Origin: Pseudomonas putida
GTDB taxonomy: Bacteria > Pseudomonadota > Gammaproteobacteria > Pseudomonadales > Pseudomonadaceae
Assembly: GCA_041879295.1 (NCBI GenBank)
Contig: CP047152.1
Coordinates: 4,159,501-4,223,500 of the forward strand
Length of the DNA: 64,000 nucleotides
Reading direction: 5' to 3'
Shown: piece after piece, positions 8,448 to 17,799 of the stretch
Numbering within the stretch: position 1 is the stretch's first letter
Layout of the letters: each line of letters starts with the position of its first letter
The notes under the pieces: generated by a model
The model's database searches: none
Told to the model about the DNA's origin: nothing
Seen by the model: the letters and a program-made list of their open reading frames with translations, nothing else
Program-made: the position numbers and the translations under genes

Positions 8448-11400
8448 TCACAGTACATCCTGCATCGCCAACCGATCCAGCGCATCGTAACCATAGGTAG
8501 CCCCACCCGAACCGGACGCCAGCTTGACACGCTGCAAACGCCCTAACCCATCATATTCAAGTTGACGCCCCTCCTCATCCAGTATCAGGTTGCCATCGGC
8601 ATCGTATTCCAACTCAATGATTCGCGGCTCATCTTCAAGCCCATTGATGGTGATGCCCGTCAGTTGCGCGGGGTCCCAAGGGTTGTCGAAATGATAACGG
8701 GCATCGATCATGCCTTCCTCGAACAGGGTGCGCACTCGGGTGATGTTATCCAGTGCGTCCATATCGAAGCGCTGCAGCTGGATCTTGTTGCCATATGGGT
8801 CTACGGGTACATAGGCGTCTTCACCCTGACACTCGTAGTCGGTCAACCGGCCTCGCTCGTCATAGACGTAGCTTTCTTCGCGCAGCACCGGCGTGCCCTC
8901 GCCCTCACTAAGCGTTTTAGTCACGATTGCATCCACTGCATCGTAGGTTTGGGTCAACGTCTGCTGCGTGTCGCCAAAATCAAAAATGCGGGATGTCTCG
9001 CGCTCGAACTCATCGTAGCCCAAGGTAGTTGTCAGGCTACGCACAGTACCGTCGGGTTCCTTCGTTTCCGTCATGTAGGACTCGATACGGCCCAGTGCGT
9101 CATAGTAGAAGCGGCTGACCAGTGTACCCAGGCTGGTTTCCTCGAGCTGGCCCAATGCGTTGTAACGGTGTGATTGAACACCTCCTAATACATCCGTGTA
9201 ACTCAACAGGCGACCGCCAAGGCTGTGGACGTACTGCATGCGAAGCGGTTCCCCACCCCCCTGGCTACGCGTTTCCGAACGCAGGTGACCGGTACTGTAA
9301 TAGTCTCGCGAAAGCTCATCACCATTTTCCTTGCATCCGAGCAGCCGAGCATTTTTTGTGTCGTAGTCGTATTCCGCATTCACCTCGGTGTTAACCAGGG
9401 TCCTTTGCCAAGGCTCTTCACCTACCTGTGGCACATACTTGTAAACAATATGCTCGCCACGGGGGGAAATCACTGACTCCGGCTGGCGCATGCCCGGGGC
9501 ATATTCCATCAAGCGCCGACGACCACCGGTGACAGACGCCACCATACGGTTCAGGCCGTCAAAGGCCTGTTCGCCCAATACATGCTCCTCCACTACCCCA
9601 CCAACGGTTTCCAACACTTTGATCAGCACCGGCAGGTCTTCGTGGCTATGCGGCGCATACTCACGCACCACCTGCGAGTTATCGGCCAAGGTATGCACGA
9701 GCAGTCGATCGAATTCATCGTAGGCAAAGGCAGTTTGCGCTTGACGGCCATCGATTTCCCGAGAGGTCCGGCCCAGGCCGTCATAAAAATACTGGTGCAA
9801 GCTTTCCCGTTTGCCATCAAGGCGCAAGCGCTCGACACGCACCGGCTTGTCGAACAGATTCTGCCATGTCACGGTCTTGCCAGTGCGCACCTTACCATCC
9901 CCCGATTCACGCCACTGCGTGATGATCGGCCCTGCTGATTCTTGCGTGCCGATCGGGTCGGTTTGTTCATGGTTGCGCACACCATCCGGCCCAACCTCAC
10001 AGCAACGCTGCCCCCAGGCGTCGTACTCGTAACGGGTGGTCAGCGGCAGGTCTTCCAGCGCCAGCCACTCATGCTCAACCTCTTCAACCAGGTTGCCCAG
10101 GGCATCGTACGTTGCACTATAGGTCTGCCGCTGCGCTTCCTGAGCTGCTGGCGTAAGCGCATAGTCGGGGTCTTGGCGCATCCGCCGAACTTCACGGTTC
10201 AGGCCATCGACATAACTCCAGGTGGTAACACCCTTGACGTCTACCATGACCTGCAGAGCCTGGCTGCCATTGGACGACAGGTGGTAGCTGTACTCGCGTT
10301 TCGCCGTGTACTCGGTACCCGGCGCAACGGTTTCGCTTGTTACGCGTCGCAGCTCGTCATAGGTATAAGCGATCTGCACATCGTTGCTGTCATAGTTGTC
10401 GTCATAATGGAGCAGCGGTTCACCGATCAACACCGAATGCTGCAAAGTAGTGACTTTTTGCGCGTGACGCTTGCCCGTACCTGGCAGATAGTGCCCATGG
10501 TCGAAGCCGTTCAGAGTCGCCACGGTTTGCACAGCGGGATGCTGGTCCACCTCAACCCGGGTGTAGCCATAGGTTGTTTGGGTAACCTTGCCGTTCAGCT
10601 TCAGTGTTTCACTGACAGGCCGGCCATGTTGCAACTTATCGTCGCGCGGGGTTGCGAGCCTGGACTCGCCATGACGCAATGCCTTGATCTGGCGCCCCCG
10701 CACCAGGCCACGTTGCCAGGTTCCGCCGACGCTGTCTGCATATTCAGTCTGGGTATGGCGCAACAGCTTGGCGCCCTGAACTCGCACCAGTGCTTCAGTA
10801 TGCTGAAGCAACTTGCCCCTGGCATCAGCGTCGAGGGCGGACAATTTGACGTAGGTATAGTCGCTACGCAGTGTTTCTGCTCCGGCATCGCCGTCGGCGG
10901 CGGGCTCCACCGTGCGCGATCTCAGCCACCGGACAAATCCTTCTGGATCACCGGGGTAGCCTTCCTCGGCGGCCGCTGGGTAATAGGTGCTGTGCGTTGT
11001 CACACCATTGGGTTGCTGCTCCAGTATCAGGTTGCCGTATGGGTCATAGCCAGTGGTGACTGTCTGCTCCCGGTAAGCGTTTGAGTTTCCTGCCAGCCGC
11101 CAGGCGGTTGTCACGGTCTTGGGTAACTGGAAGTTATTCGGTTGTGCCGAGAATTCTAAATTATCGACCTCATGATAGGTGGTGGTAACGGTATTGACGC
11201 AGGCTTCCTGGGTAGTGACCTGTTTGGTTATTAAATGGAAGCGGTTGAAACTGCGCTCGACCACGCGCACCGCAACCTTGTTCATATAGTGGCTTGTCGT
11301 CGAGGTATAGAGAAAATCGTTCCCGGTAAACTTGTACAAGTTGTCGAAGCCATTGTCCTCCCAACTGACGCCGGCGCCATTACCTAGATAATTATTGCTG

Positions 11401-12293
11401 CTGAAAGCATAGCGTGTTTCGACATCGTCCTGTTCAAAGCCTGGGCTCACGACATGGCGCGTTACGTACGGTAGCGTCCTCCCGCCAGGCAAGTCATGAC
11501 CATCGTACTTGTATTCGATGGCTTCGCTGCCACCGAGCGGGGTCCGCACATGGGTCAACAAACGCAAAATGCCCCACGACTCAGTTTGCAACGGATGATA
11601 GTCGAATTCCCAGCGTGCCTTGTCCGGGGTGGGTAACACGACTTGTTTCAGTTCATCGCCGTCGCGTACCAAGGTGTAACGTGCGAAGGCTTTGGTCCCG
11701 GGGTTCAAGTCGATCAGCACATCGCTGGTGGAATAGTCGATTTTCAGCAAGGTCCTGTTGGTGTCGTCAACGATCCATTCCAGGCAGGGCGCACCGTCCA
11801 CAGGCGTGTAGCCCAGGGTGATGCCGTGACCTGTCTCTGCCAGCACCCGCACGGGCAAGGACACGGTGTAATCGGGAGCCTGTGGCTCAAGCAGCTCGAT
11901 CAAACCGGTCTTGTGCGCCACGCGATAGCGCTTTTGCTCGCCTTCGCTGACATTTTCAAAATGAAAGCTGTCGATTTTGCGCTCTAGCACCACGGCCTGC
12001 TCACCCGGACCGTTGTCGTCCACTTTGAAGCTTTCACCGGAATGCAGGTTGAGCATCCCACGGTTCGTGAATTGGCTCAGGTTCAAGCTCCAACCGCCTC
12101 CGAACCCCGGATCCCCTTTGCTCATCGGGTTGTAGGACAGCCGCAGCGGCAGGCTGGGGCCGTTAAGGTCGTTGGCGGGCAGTTCGGGTAACTGGATCGC
12201 CAGTGTGTATTGCCCGGTTCGCGGGTCAACGCCACCCTGCACGAAGCTGAGGAAGTTGAAAGCATTGGAATGGACGATGGATTGGGTCGTCAT
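8448..12293 (-). CDS. RHS/YD-repeat protein lacking the RHS core and cargo
   Basis: 1281 residues starting MTTQSIVHSNAFNF. The N-terminal region ('DPRTGQYTLAIQLPEL', 'GFGGGWSLNL', 'GMLNLHSGE') is the usual start of Pseudomonas RHS proteins. It is followed by many YD repeats of the type 'YDALGRxxxx' (for example 'YTYDELRRVTSE', 'YFYDGLGRTSRE', 'YNALGQLEE'). RHS shells normally enclose a C-terminal toxic domain released after a conserved core ending in a DPxG motif. This protein stops at 'YDALDRLAMQDVL' with no core, no DPxG and no variable tail. Compared with the second RHS protein (20377-23823), residues 1-370 and about 970-1281 are collinear. This copy has about 570 extra residues in the middle and lacks the last 430. 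No frameshift explains the end. It lies 54 nt downstream of the TULIP-like gene and is probably in the same operon. Confidence 0.9.
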   Translation of the reverse strand: MTTQSIVHSNAFNFLSFVQGGVDPRTGQYTLAIQLPELPANDLNGPSLPLRLSYNPMSKGDPGFGGGWSLNLSQFTNRGMLNLHSGESFKVDDNGPGEQAVVLERKIDSFHFENVSEGEQKRYRVAHKTGLIELLEPQAPDYTVSLPVRVLAETGHGITLGYTPVDGAPCLEWIVDDTNRTLLKIDYSTSDVLIDLNPGTKAFARYTLVRDGDELKQVVLPTPDKARWEFDYHPLQTESWGILRLLTHVRTPLGGSEAIEYKYDGHDLPGGRTLPYVTRHVVSPGFEQDDVETRYAFSSNNYLGNGAGVSWEDNGFDNLYKFTGNDFLYTSTTSHYMNKVAVRVVERSFNRFHLITKQVTTQEACVNTVTTTYHEVDNLEFSAQPNNFQLPKTVTTAWRLAGNSNAYREQTVTTGYDPYGNLILEQQPNGVTTHSTYYPAAAEEGYPGDPEGFVRWLRSRTVEPAADGDAGAETLRSDYTYVKLSALDADARGKLLQHTEALVRVQGAKLLRHTQTEYADSVGGTWQRGLVRGRQIKALRHGESRLATPRDDKLQHGRPVSETLKLNGKVTQTTYGYTRVEVDQHPAVQTVATLNGFDHGHYLPGTGKRHAQKVTTLQHSVLIGEPLLHYDDNYDSNDVQIAYTYDELRRVTSETVAPGTEYTAKREYSYHLSSNGSQALQVMVDVKGVTTWSYVDGLNREVRRMRQDPDYALTPAAQEAQRQTYSATYDALGNLVEEVEHEWLALEDLPLTTRYEYDAWGQRCCEVGPDGVRNHEQTDPIGTQESAGPIITQWRESGDGKVRTGKTVTWQNLFDKPVRVERLRLDGKRESLHQYFYDGLGRTSREIDGRQAQTAFAYDEFDRLLVHTLADNSQVVREYAPHSHEDLPVLIKVLETVGGVVEEHVLGEQAFDGLNRMVASVTGGRRRLMEYAPGMRQPESVISPRGEHIVYKYVPQVGEEPWQRTLVNTEVNAEYDYDTKNARLLGCKENGDELSRDYYSTGHLRSETRSQGGGEPLRMQYVHSLGGRLLSYTDVLGGVQSHRYNALGQLEETSLGTLVSRFYYDALGRIESYMTETKEPDGTVRSLTTTLGYDEFERETSRIFDFGDTQQTLTQTYDAVDAIVTKTLSEGEGTPVLREESYVYDERGRLTDYECQGEDAYVPVDPYGNKIQLQRFDMDALDNITRVRTLFEEGMIDARYHFDNPWDPAQLTGITINGLEDEPRIIELEYDADGNLILDEEGRQLEYDGLGRLQRVKLASGSGGATYGYDALDRLAMQDVL

Positions 12294-12347
12294 GGTAAAT
12301 ACTCACTCGATAATGGGGTGCGTCGCCCGCGAACGGGCGACTTGGCT

Positions 12348-15179
12348 TTACTGCCCCTCAAGGACAAACTGATTGCGGCTGTCCACACCGCCCTTGAAGG
12401 TAATTCTCAAGCGGTGGGCATTGCCGTAGTTGTCGGTGAGCGTTACGACCAGTGGTCTGTCCAATACCTTGCGATACTCGGTATGTTCGGTGTCAACCCA
12501 GTATTTCAAGTTCGGTACCCGGTCCAGGCTCAACAGCAGGGTGCCAGCACTGACGGATTCATGGCCTTTGAACTCATAATCCAGGCCCTCAAACTTCACC
12601 TTTTCCTCATGCACCAGCAACTCGAGTTCAGCCCCATACGTGATGCCGCTCAGTGGCGATACGGAATCCGTATCACGACGGGGAATGAACGCAAACCCTG
12701 TGTAGCTGCAGTAGGTTTCGTCGATCAGTTCGCTTTCCCACTTCATCATCGAAGCATGCGCCAGACGGGCCCTGACAAACTCGAGCCCGGGAGCTCTGAG
12801 TACCCAGTAATCGGTGGTGTAATGCCAATAGTTGAAGAAGTCGCCGTTTGAGTGATTACTACCATCGTGGGTATACACCCGCTTTGGCTCAAATTTGTAA
12901 TCATCAATATTGGGCGGGGAAACTTGCACCCCTTGCAGCTCGAGCACCCCCGGGCCCTCCTCCACGAGGTCAGAGTAATGCCAGCCGTTGTTATGATCCT
13001 GGAATTTGGCCTTGAACTTCCTGACCTCAGCCTCCAGGGCGTTCACAAAGAAGGTCACGGTACGCCGTGCGTCGATAGGCGCTAGCAATGAGTCTTGCTC
13101 AGCCTGAACCGCGCTAACTGGAAAGTAGTCGTAGCGAACATTGCGACGCTTGGTAACTGCCCATTTCTGGTCAGCTGCCTCCTCAGGCAGCTCATCAGGG
13201 TCCAACCCATCAGCACCAGCCGGCAAGACGTAGACTGGGCTGCCGTCCTCGTATAGCAGCTCCAGCGTCGATAATTCCTGATCGCTCACCGGGTCCCATA
13301 CAGTCCCGTCAGCCCCCTCGAAACTTTTGGTTTCGATAACGACGTCGATGCCAACCTGCTGCAAACCATTGGCCCAGACCTTGTTACGATTGCTGTTATT
13401 ACGCAAAACTTCAAATCTGTTGAGCGCTTTCCAACGCTCCTGCTGTGTGGCCATTTGTTGCACACTGTTACGCCCGTGCTCGATCACGGCAAGCCCCCCA
13501 AGCCCGTAGGCAACGCCGACAACGACGCTGACTTCACCCGGCCCGCCTGGCTCAGCCCCCGGCGCGGTGTAGACACCGTCCTTAAGCGTACCTTTACCGA
13601 AGAGCAACCATGAGTCCGCCTTATAATCGAGAAGAGCGAAGTCCTGGGTCCCGCTGGGTGGCATTTGGGTGACATGGAACGGCTCGAGCTGGAGCATCAT
13701 GGAGTATTTGATCATCACCACCGTTGCATAGCCGCTGTCGGCGCCGCGCGACACCTTTATACGCAACAGCTCCACTGGCTCCTTTTCGTCTTTGGCGCTC
13801 GGCGTATACCTGACACTGCGGGGGTCTCCCGGAATCGCTTCAAAGCCGTCAGTGGTGCCATCCTCGAGCGCCCAGGATATGCCCTCGCCATGTGACGCCG
13901 TCAGCGTGAGCGCAGGATCGCCTTTGTTCCAGAGCACTACCTTGGGTGAAATCGCCAAGGCCTCGCTGGACTCGACCACTAATGCCGTACGTACTTCACT
14001 GTCGGGCGACTCGGTCAGCTTGGCCGTCACTACGACAACTTGCGAGTCACTGGCAAATTTGTCGATGGCCGAAGCGGTATAACGCCCGGCCACCATGTCA
14101 CCGCACGCACGCGGATAAGTGAGATTACGCACCGACCATTCACTGGGCGCCGTGCCCGTCAGGGTGAATTGCTTGTCCCTGGAAGCCCCTAGACTACTTA
14201 GCGCCGGCTGCAGAATACGCGCGTCCTTGCTAGGCGTAATATCGCCAAACAGGATGGTGTCATGCTTCTTGTACTCTTCGGACATCGCAATCTCATGTTT
14301 CTGCGGCAAGACCACCTGCGACAACACGTCGGTGGCGAACTTGGCCATCAGGGGGGCCCAAGCCTTGCTTACCAGCAGCGAAGCACCGTAGTTGTCCTTG
14401 CCGGCACCGCTCGCCGGCAGTAGGTAGAGCCACCCGGCAGGCGCATAGCCCCACTTCAGCGCACCCCTTAACTGCATGAGCAACACCACGGCCCCATCGT
14501 CCGCAGGCGATGAGCCGCTGCCCCCCCCTTCAGGGGCCTTTTGCGCCACGACAGTGAAATCCACCACGGACATTGCGTTATAGCCAAAGTGGAATTCGAT
14601 CGTTACCACCGGCAATGCCCAGTTGCGCAACTGCGGCCCCAGCTGCCGCAGCAAATATGCGCCCATGGTGCTTTCGGCGTTTGGGGTTGGCGCCAGGTTA
14701 CAGACCGGGTCGGAGACCGTACTCCAATCGATGACCAATTGGCCCTTGTCGGCATTACGTGACCGCACTACCTGCAAATCGACGGTCACTTCGAATCGAA
14801 AGCCCATGCCCGGCTGCAGCACATGGCTGCGCCTCAAGAAGCCAGGCTCGCCTGGGTACTCGGCAATCATGCTACACCTGCCGGCGATCAGTTCCATGCT
14901 CAGCTTGACCCGTGCCGACCGACCACTGGCCGCTCTGAACGACACCTGGGGCGGGCCGAACATGATGTTCGCGAAAACAACCTTCTCGGTGTTGTTATCC
15001 GCGTAATATTCGCCGCTGAACGGCACGATAAAGTCCTGGGTCGCGAATGCCTCGACAAAGCGATCCTGCAACAGTTGGTTGAAACGGTCGCGGCCGATCG
15101 AGAGCATCGCACCCCAGCCGTGCATGGCGTCACCCTTGCTCAGTTCTGCGAGCAGGTCATCCTTTGAATTGCTAGCCAT
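12348..15179 (-). CDS. TULIP/P47-like protein with Ig-like repeats (large, C)
   Basis: 943 residues from the ATG of MASNSKDDLL, only 2 nt past the stop of the preceding gene, so translationally coupled. The N-terminus ('HGWGAMLSIGRDRFNQLL', then 'GPPQVSF' and 'VKLSMELIAG') and the later 'DGAVVLLMQLRG...WLYLLP' segment resemble the clostridial P47/OrfX group, which has a TULIP lipid-binding fold. This is a judgement by eye. From about residue 330 follow three Ig-like repeats marked by 'GRYTAS' (365), 'VRYTPSA' (456) and 'DGVYTAPG' (538). A further 350-residue beta-rich region (about 595-943) has no family I recognise. There is no signal peptide or membrane segment. It is a clear paralogue of the gene before it. 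Function is unproven; P47-like proteins elsewhere are linked to toxin gene clusters. Confidence 0.75.
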   Translation of the reverse strand: MASNSKDDLLAELSKGDAMHGWGAMLSIGRDRFNQLLQDRFVEAFATQDFIVPFSGEYYADNNTEKVVFANIMFGPPQVSFRAASGRSARVKLSMELIAGRCSMIAEYPGEPGFLRRSHVLQPGMGFRFEVTVDLQVVRSRNADKGQLVIDWSTVSDPVCNLAPTPNAESTMGAYLLRQLGPQLRNWALPVVTIEFHFGYNAMSVVDFTVVAQKAPEGGGSGSSPADDGAVVLLMQLRGALKWGYAPAGWLYLLPASGAGKDNYGASLLVSKAWAPLMAKFATDVLSQVVLPQKHEIAMSEEYKKHDTILFGDITPSKDARILQPALSSLGASRDKQFTLTGTAPSEWSVRNLTYPRACGDMVAGRYTASAIDKFASDSQVVVVTAKLTESPDSEVRTALVVESSEALAISPKVVLWNKGDPALTLTASHGEGISWALEDGTTDGFEAIPGDPRSVRYTPSAKDEKEPVELLRIKVSRGADSGYATVVMIKYSMMLQLEPFHVTQMPPSGTQDFALLDYKADSWLLFGKGTLKDGVYTAPGAEPGGPGEVSVVVGVAYGLGGLAVIEHGRNSVQQMATQQERWKALNRFEVLRNNSNRNKVWANGLQQVGIDVVIETKSFEGADGTVWDPVSDQELSTLELLYEDGSPVYVLPAGADGLDPDELPEEAADQKWAVTKRRNVRYDYFPVSAVQAEQDSLLAPIDARRTVTFFVNALEAEVRKFKAKFQDHNNGWHYSDLVEEGPGVLELQGVQVSPPNIDDYKFEPKRVYTHDGSNHSNGDFFNYWHYTTDYWVLRAPGLEFVRARLAHASMMKWESELIDETYCSYTGFAFIPRRDTDSVSPLSGITYGAELELLVHEEKVKFEGLDYEFKGHESVSAGTLLLSLDRVPNLKYWVDTEHTEYRKVLDRPLVVTLTDNYGNAHRLRITFKGGVDSRNQFVLEGQ

Positions 15180-15181
15180 GA

Positions 15182-17626
15182 TCAAGCCCCCTTCGCACCG
15201 GTGTTTTGCTTGACTTGCTTCAGCTTCTCGATGTAATCCGGGTCGTAGGGTAATGGAAGCACGACGTAATCCCAGGTATTGGGCCTAGTCTTTTCAATCG
15301 CTGCAAGAATGACGTAATCGCTGTCCTTTTCGTTGATTGTATAAACACCCGTTTTTTCATCAATATTGCCCGCCCCCCTTACCGTGTACCAATCGACCGC
15401 ATCAGGCGGGATTAGCTCAGGGTCCATCATTCCCCCTGGAGTCCAAAGCTCCAGCGCCAGCTTTCCTTCTTCCGGCTGCGTAGCCTTGAGCACGCCAGTG
15501 ACAGGGAACCACGCTATGAGGATATCGAAGACGTCCGTCTCCCCCCCAGCGGATACCCGCACAGTGTCCAGTTGCAACACGCGCCCAATCGTGTTCGCAG
15601 CACCCGGTTGATGGGTCGGTGCCTCATAAATGCGCGCGTTCGCACCCGGGGGAATCTCAAGGTTATCGTCGTCGGCGTTTGGCTCACGCAAGGCGCCTTT
15701 GGCACCGCCCCCCATGCTCCACTGCAACTGTTCATCCAAGCTGCCACCTATCAGCAGGTAAGTGCGGGGTTTCGTCGGAGGCTCCGGCGAATAATGGGCG
15801 ACCTGTAGAAGCGGATAGGCCGAGACTTTTCTAGCGACGACTGTCACCAATGCCCGACTGATACTGTCGCCTGATTGGGCCTCGACGATGACCTGCTTCG
15901 AGGCACCTGTGATCTTGTCCCGCGTCGGCGCGGTATAGGTGCCATCCTTGATAGAGCCTATTTCACCCTCTGAGCCTGGCACGGGCTTGACAGTCCAGGT
16001 AACTGGGCCGTTGGGTGGTGTCGTCAGGGCGAAGTCCTGACTTGTACCGGCCCCAATCGATGCCTCTAGAGGTTCAATGGCAAAGGCGGTGAACTTCGGT
16101 GCCAGGGTACCCAGCAACGACAGGTCGCCCGGGGTTCGCACAAGCTGGGGTTCAGCGACCTGATTGCTACGGAACAACAACCCATTCAAACGCAAAACGT
16201 CCAGCGAAACCGATGCGTTATTCACAGCCGTCCAGATCGTCTTGAAACTCGCAACTACGCTTTCCAACACGACTGGGGCGGTGTCCTGTATGATATATTT
16301 TTCAAATGGACCGATCCCCCAGTTATAACCATCCAGATTCTCGATATCAACGACCTTCGACGTCTCAGAACCGGCTTTGAAAATCACTCTACCATCATTT
16401 GCAAGGTCAATATCAAACTCTTTCGTGCACAAAAGCTTGTACCGCGCACGCCGCTCAGCGGTCCACCAAACCTCGGTCCAAAGGAAATAAGCCTCGAATG
16501 TAACGTCTGCAACCGGAGCCCACTGAAAAATAATTTTGTTGTTTGCGACCAAGCGAAACCTTAAACTTTTGTCATTCTCTGTCAAAGCAAATGCGTCATA
16601 ACGCTGCCAGCGCACCCAGCTATCTTCGTCAAAATCCTCGCGATCACCTGGGTAACTGAAATTGACCGTGGAACTAAAGTCAATTCCTACACAGAAAGCA
16701 CCCTCTTGTACGAACACCGGTTCCGGGTCCGTGATCTCGGGCACACTTCTCCACAGCTTGGAGAGCACATGCTTGACCCAGCTGTCATTACTTATGATCA
16801 AGTTTAACGTGTAAGAGTCGTGTTCACTGCCCGGCGCTGGCAATGGCAGTAAATACGGAAAACCTTCATCGCCCGCAGGCCAATCACCGACCGCCTCACC
16901 ATGGAAGGCCACGCCAACCAGTACCGCGCCCTCTTCAAGTTCGGCCGGATCAGTACTCGCGAGCGCCTGGCCGGCCTTGGCCAGTGAGTGCGTTCGAACC
17001 GAGAAAGAAGTCGGCTTCAATTCACCTTCCACTGGCGCGAGCGTGTTCAGTTCCCATACTTGCTCTTCCACCTCCCTCCCTTGAAACTCTTTCCGAATAG
17101 CGCTACCCACCTTATCGTTCAAGTCCTTCCATGCAGAAACTTCGAACGTATAGGCTGTACCCTCGGCCAGGTTCAGTGTTACCCGGCCCTTGTCATTAAT
17201 GTTGCCCCCGTTGCTCTCTTTGAGAGAGATGTTCATACGCACGGACGGGGCGGTCAGTGGGTCGACCCGAGCGATGCTTACCACTTCCAAGGTATCACTG
17301 CCTGACTTTTCGCGCAGATGCTTGATGGTGCCGCCAACCATACGCATGCTCAACCGCGCATCAGAGCTACTAATGCTCGAGTTGACGAAGGTCAAGCTGG
17401 GTTTGCTGAAGGTAAGCTCCGCCAGATCAATATAACTACCCGTCTCAGTTAGATCACGCAGGTTGATAGGTTTTAGCCAATGGCTACCGTCGAAACGTTC
17501 AATGTGCTCCTGGGTCAACAGCATGTTGGTCTTAAAACGATCATAAACCAGTATAGCCCCCCAATCTTTCGTCTGGGGCTTTTCTCCAAGGAATTTCAAA
17601 TATTGAGCAAGTGTAGGCCTAGGCAT
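15182..17626 (-). CDS. TULIP/P47-like protein with Ig-like repeats (D)
   Basis: 814 residues. ATG 17626 is preceded by GAGGG at 8 nt. The N-terminus 'DWGAILVYDRFKTNMLL', 'FSKPSLTFVNSS', 'ARLSMRMVGG' and 'EGAVLVGVAFHGE...FPYLLPLPAPG' aligns by eye with the paralogue at 12348-15179, and both fit a P47/TULIP-like domain (about 1-300). An intermediate region to about 500 is unclassified. Three Ig-like repeats follow, marked by 'DGTYTAP' (559), 'RIYEAP' (669) and 'GVYTINE' (762). There is no export signal. Its stop codon is almost joined to the start of gene C, so the pair is made together and may form a heteromer. GC is low, especially around 16.2-16.6 kb, suggesting acquisition by transfer. Confidence 0.75.
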   Translation of the reverse strand: MPRPTLAQYLKFLGEKPQTKDWGAILVYDRFKTNMLLTQEHIERFDGSHWLKPINLRDLTETGSYIDLAELTFSKPSLTFVNSSISSSDARLSMRMVGGTIKHLREKSGSDTLEVVSIARVDPLTAPSVRMNISLKESNGGNINDKGRVTLNLAEGTAYTFEVSAWKDLNDKVGSAIRKEFQGREVEEQVWELNTLAPVEGELKPTSFSVRTHSLAKAGQALASTDPAELEEGAVLVGVAFHGEAVGDWPAGDEGFPYLLPLPAPGSEHDSYTLNLIISNDSWVKHVLSKLWRSVPEITDPEPVFVQEGAFCVGIDFSSTVNFSYPGDREDFDEDSWVRWQRYDAFALTENDKSLRFRLVANNKIIFQWAPVADVTFEAYFLWTEVWWTAERRARYKLLCTKEFDIDLANDGRVIFKAGSETSKVVDIENLDGYNWGIGPFEKYIIQDTAPVVLESVVASFKTIWTAVNNASVSLDVLRLNGLLFRSNQVAEPQLVRTPGDLSLLGTLAPKFTAFAIEPLEASIGAGTSQDFALTTPPNGPVTWTVKPVPGSEGEIGSIKDGTYTAPTRDKITGASKQVIVEAQSGDSISRALVTVVARKVSAYPLLQVAHYSPEPPTKPRTYLLIGGSLDEQLQWSMGGGAKGALREPNADDDNLEIPPGANARIYEAPTHQPGAANTIGRVLQLDTVRVSAGGETDVFDILIAWFPVTGVLKATQPEEGKLALELWTPGGMMDPELIPPDAVDWYTVRGAGNIDEKTGVYTINEKDSDYVILAAIEKTRPNTWDYVVLPLPYDPDYIEKLKQVKQNTGAKGA

Positions 17627-17799
17627 TTATTTAACCCTCTGAACTCTAGAAACAAGAAAGGTGCATCACAGACTGCACAGCAGTGTGCCCGCACAGCGTT
17701 ACAACAAAACAACCTGCTGACAGCACTTCACTTAAAATCACTCAGCGCCCGTCATCGCTGGAAACAAAACGCCAGCACTTGATGCGCGACAACCTGGAA

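Noticed and set aside
8285..8450. Frameshift explaining the early end of the first RHS protein
   Set aside because: Reading past the stop and in the other frames gives no RHS core residues before the terminator, so the end is not a simple frameshift.
9942..11084. Plus-strand frame of 380 codons opposite the first RHS gene
   Set aside because: The minus strand encodes clear YD repeats over the same stretch; the opposite frame has no family features.
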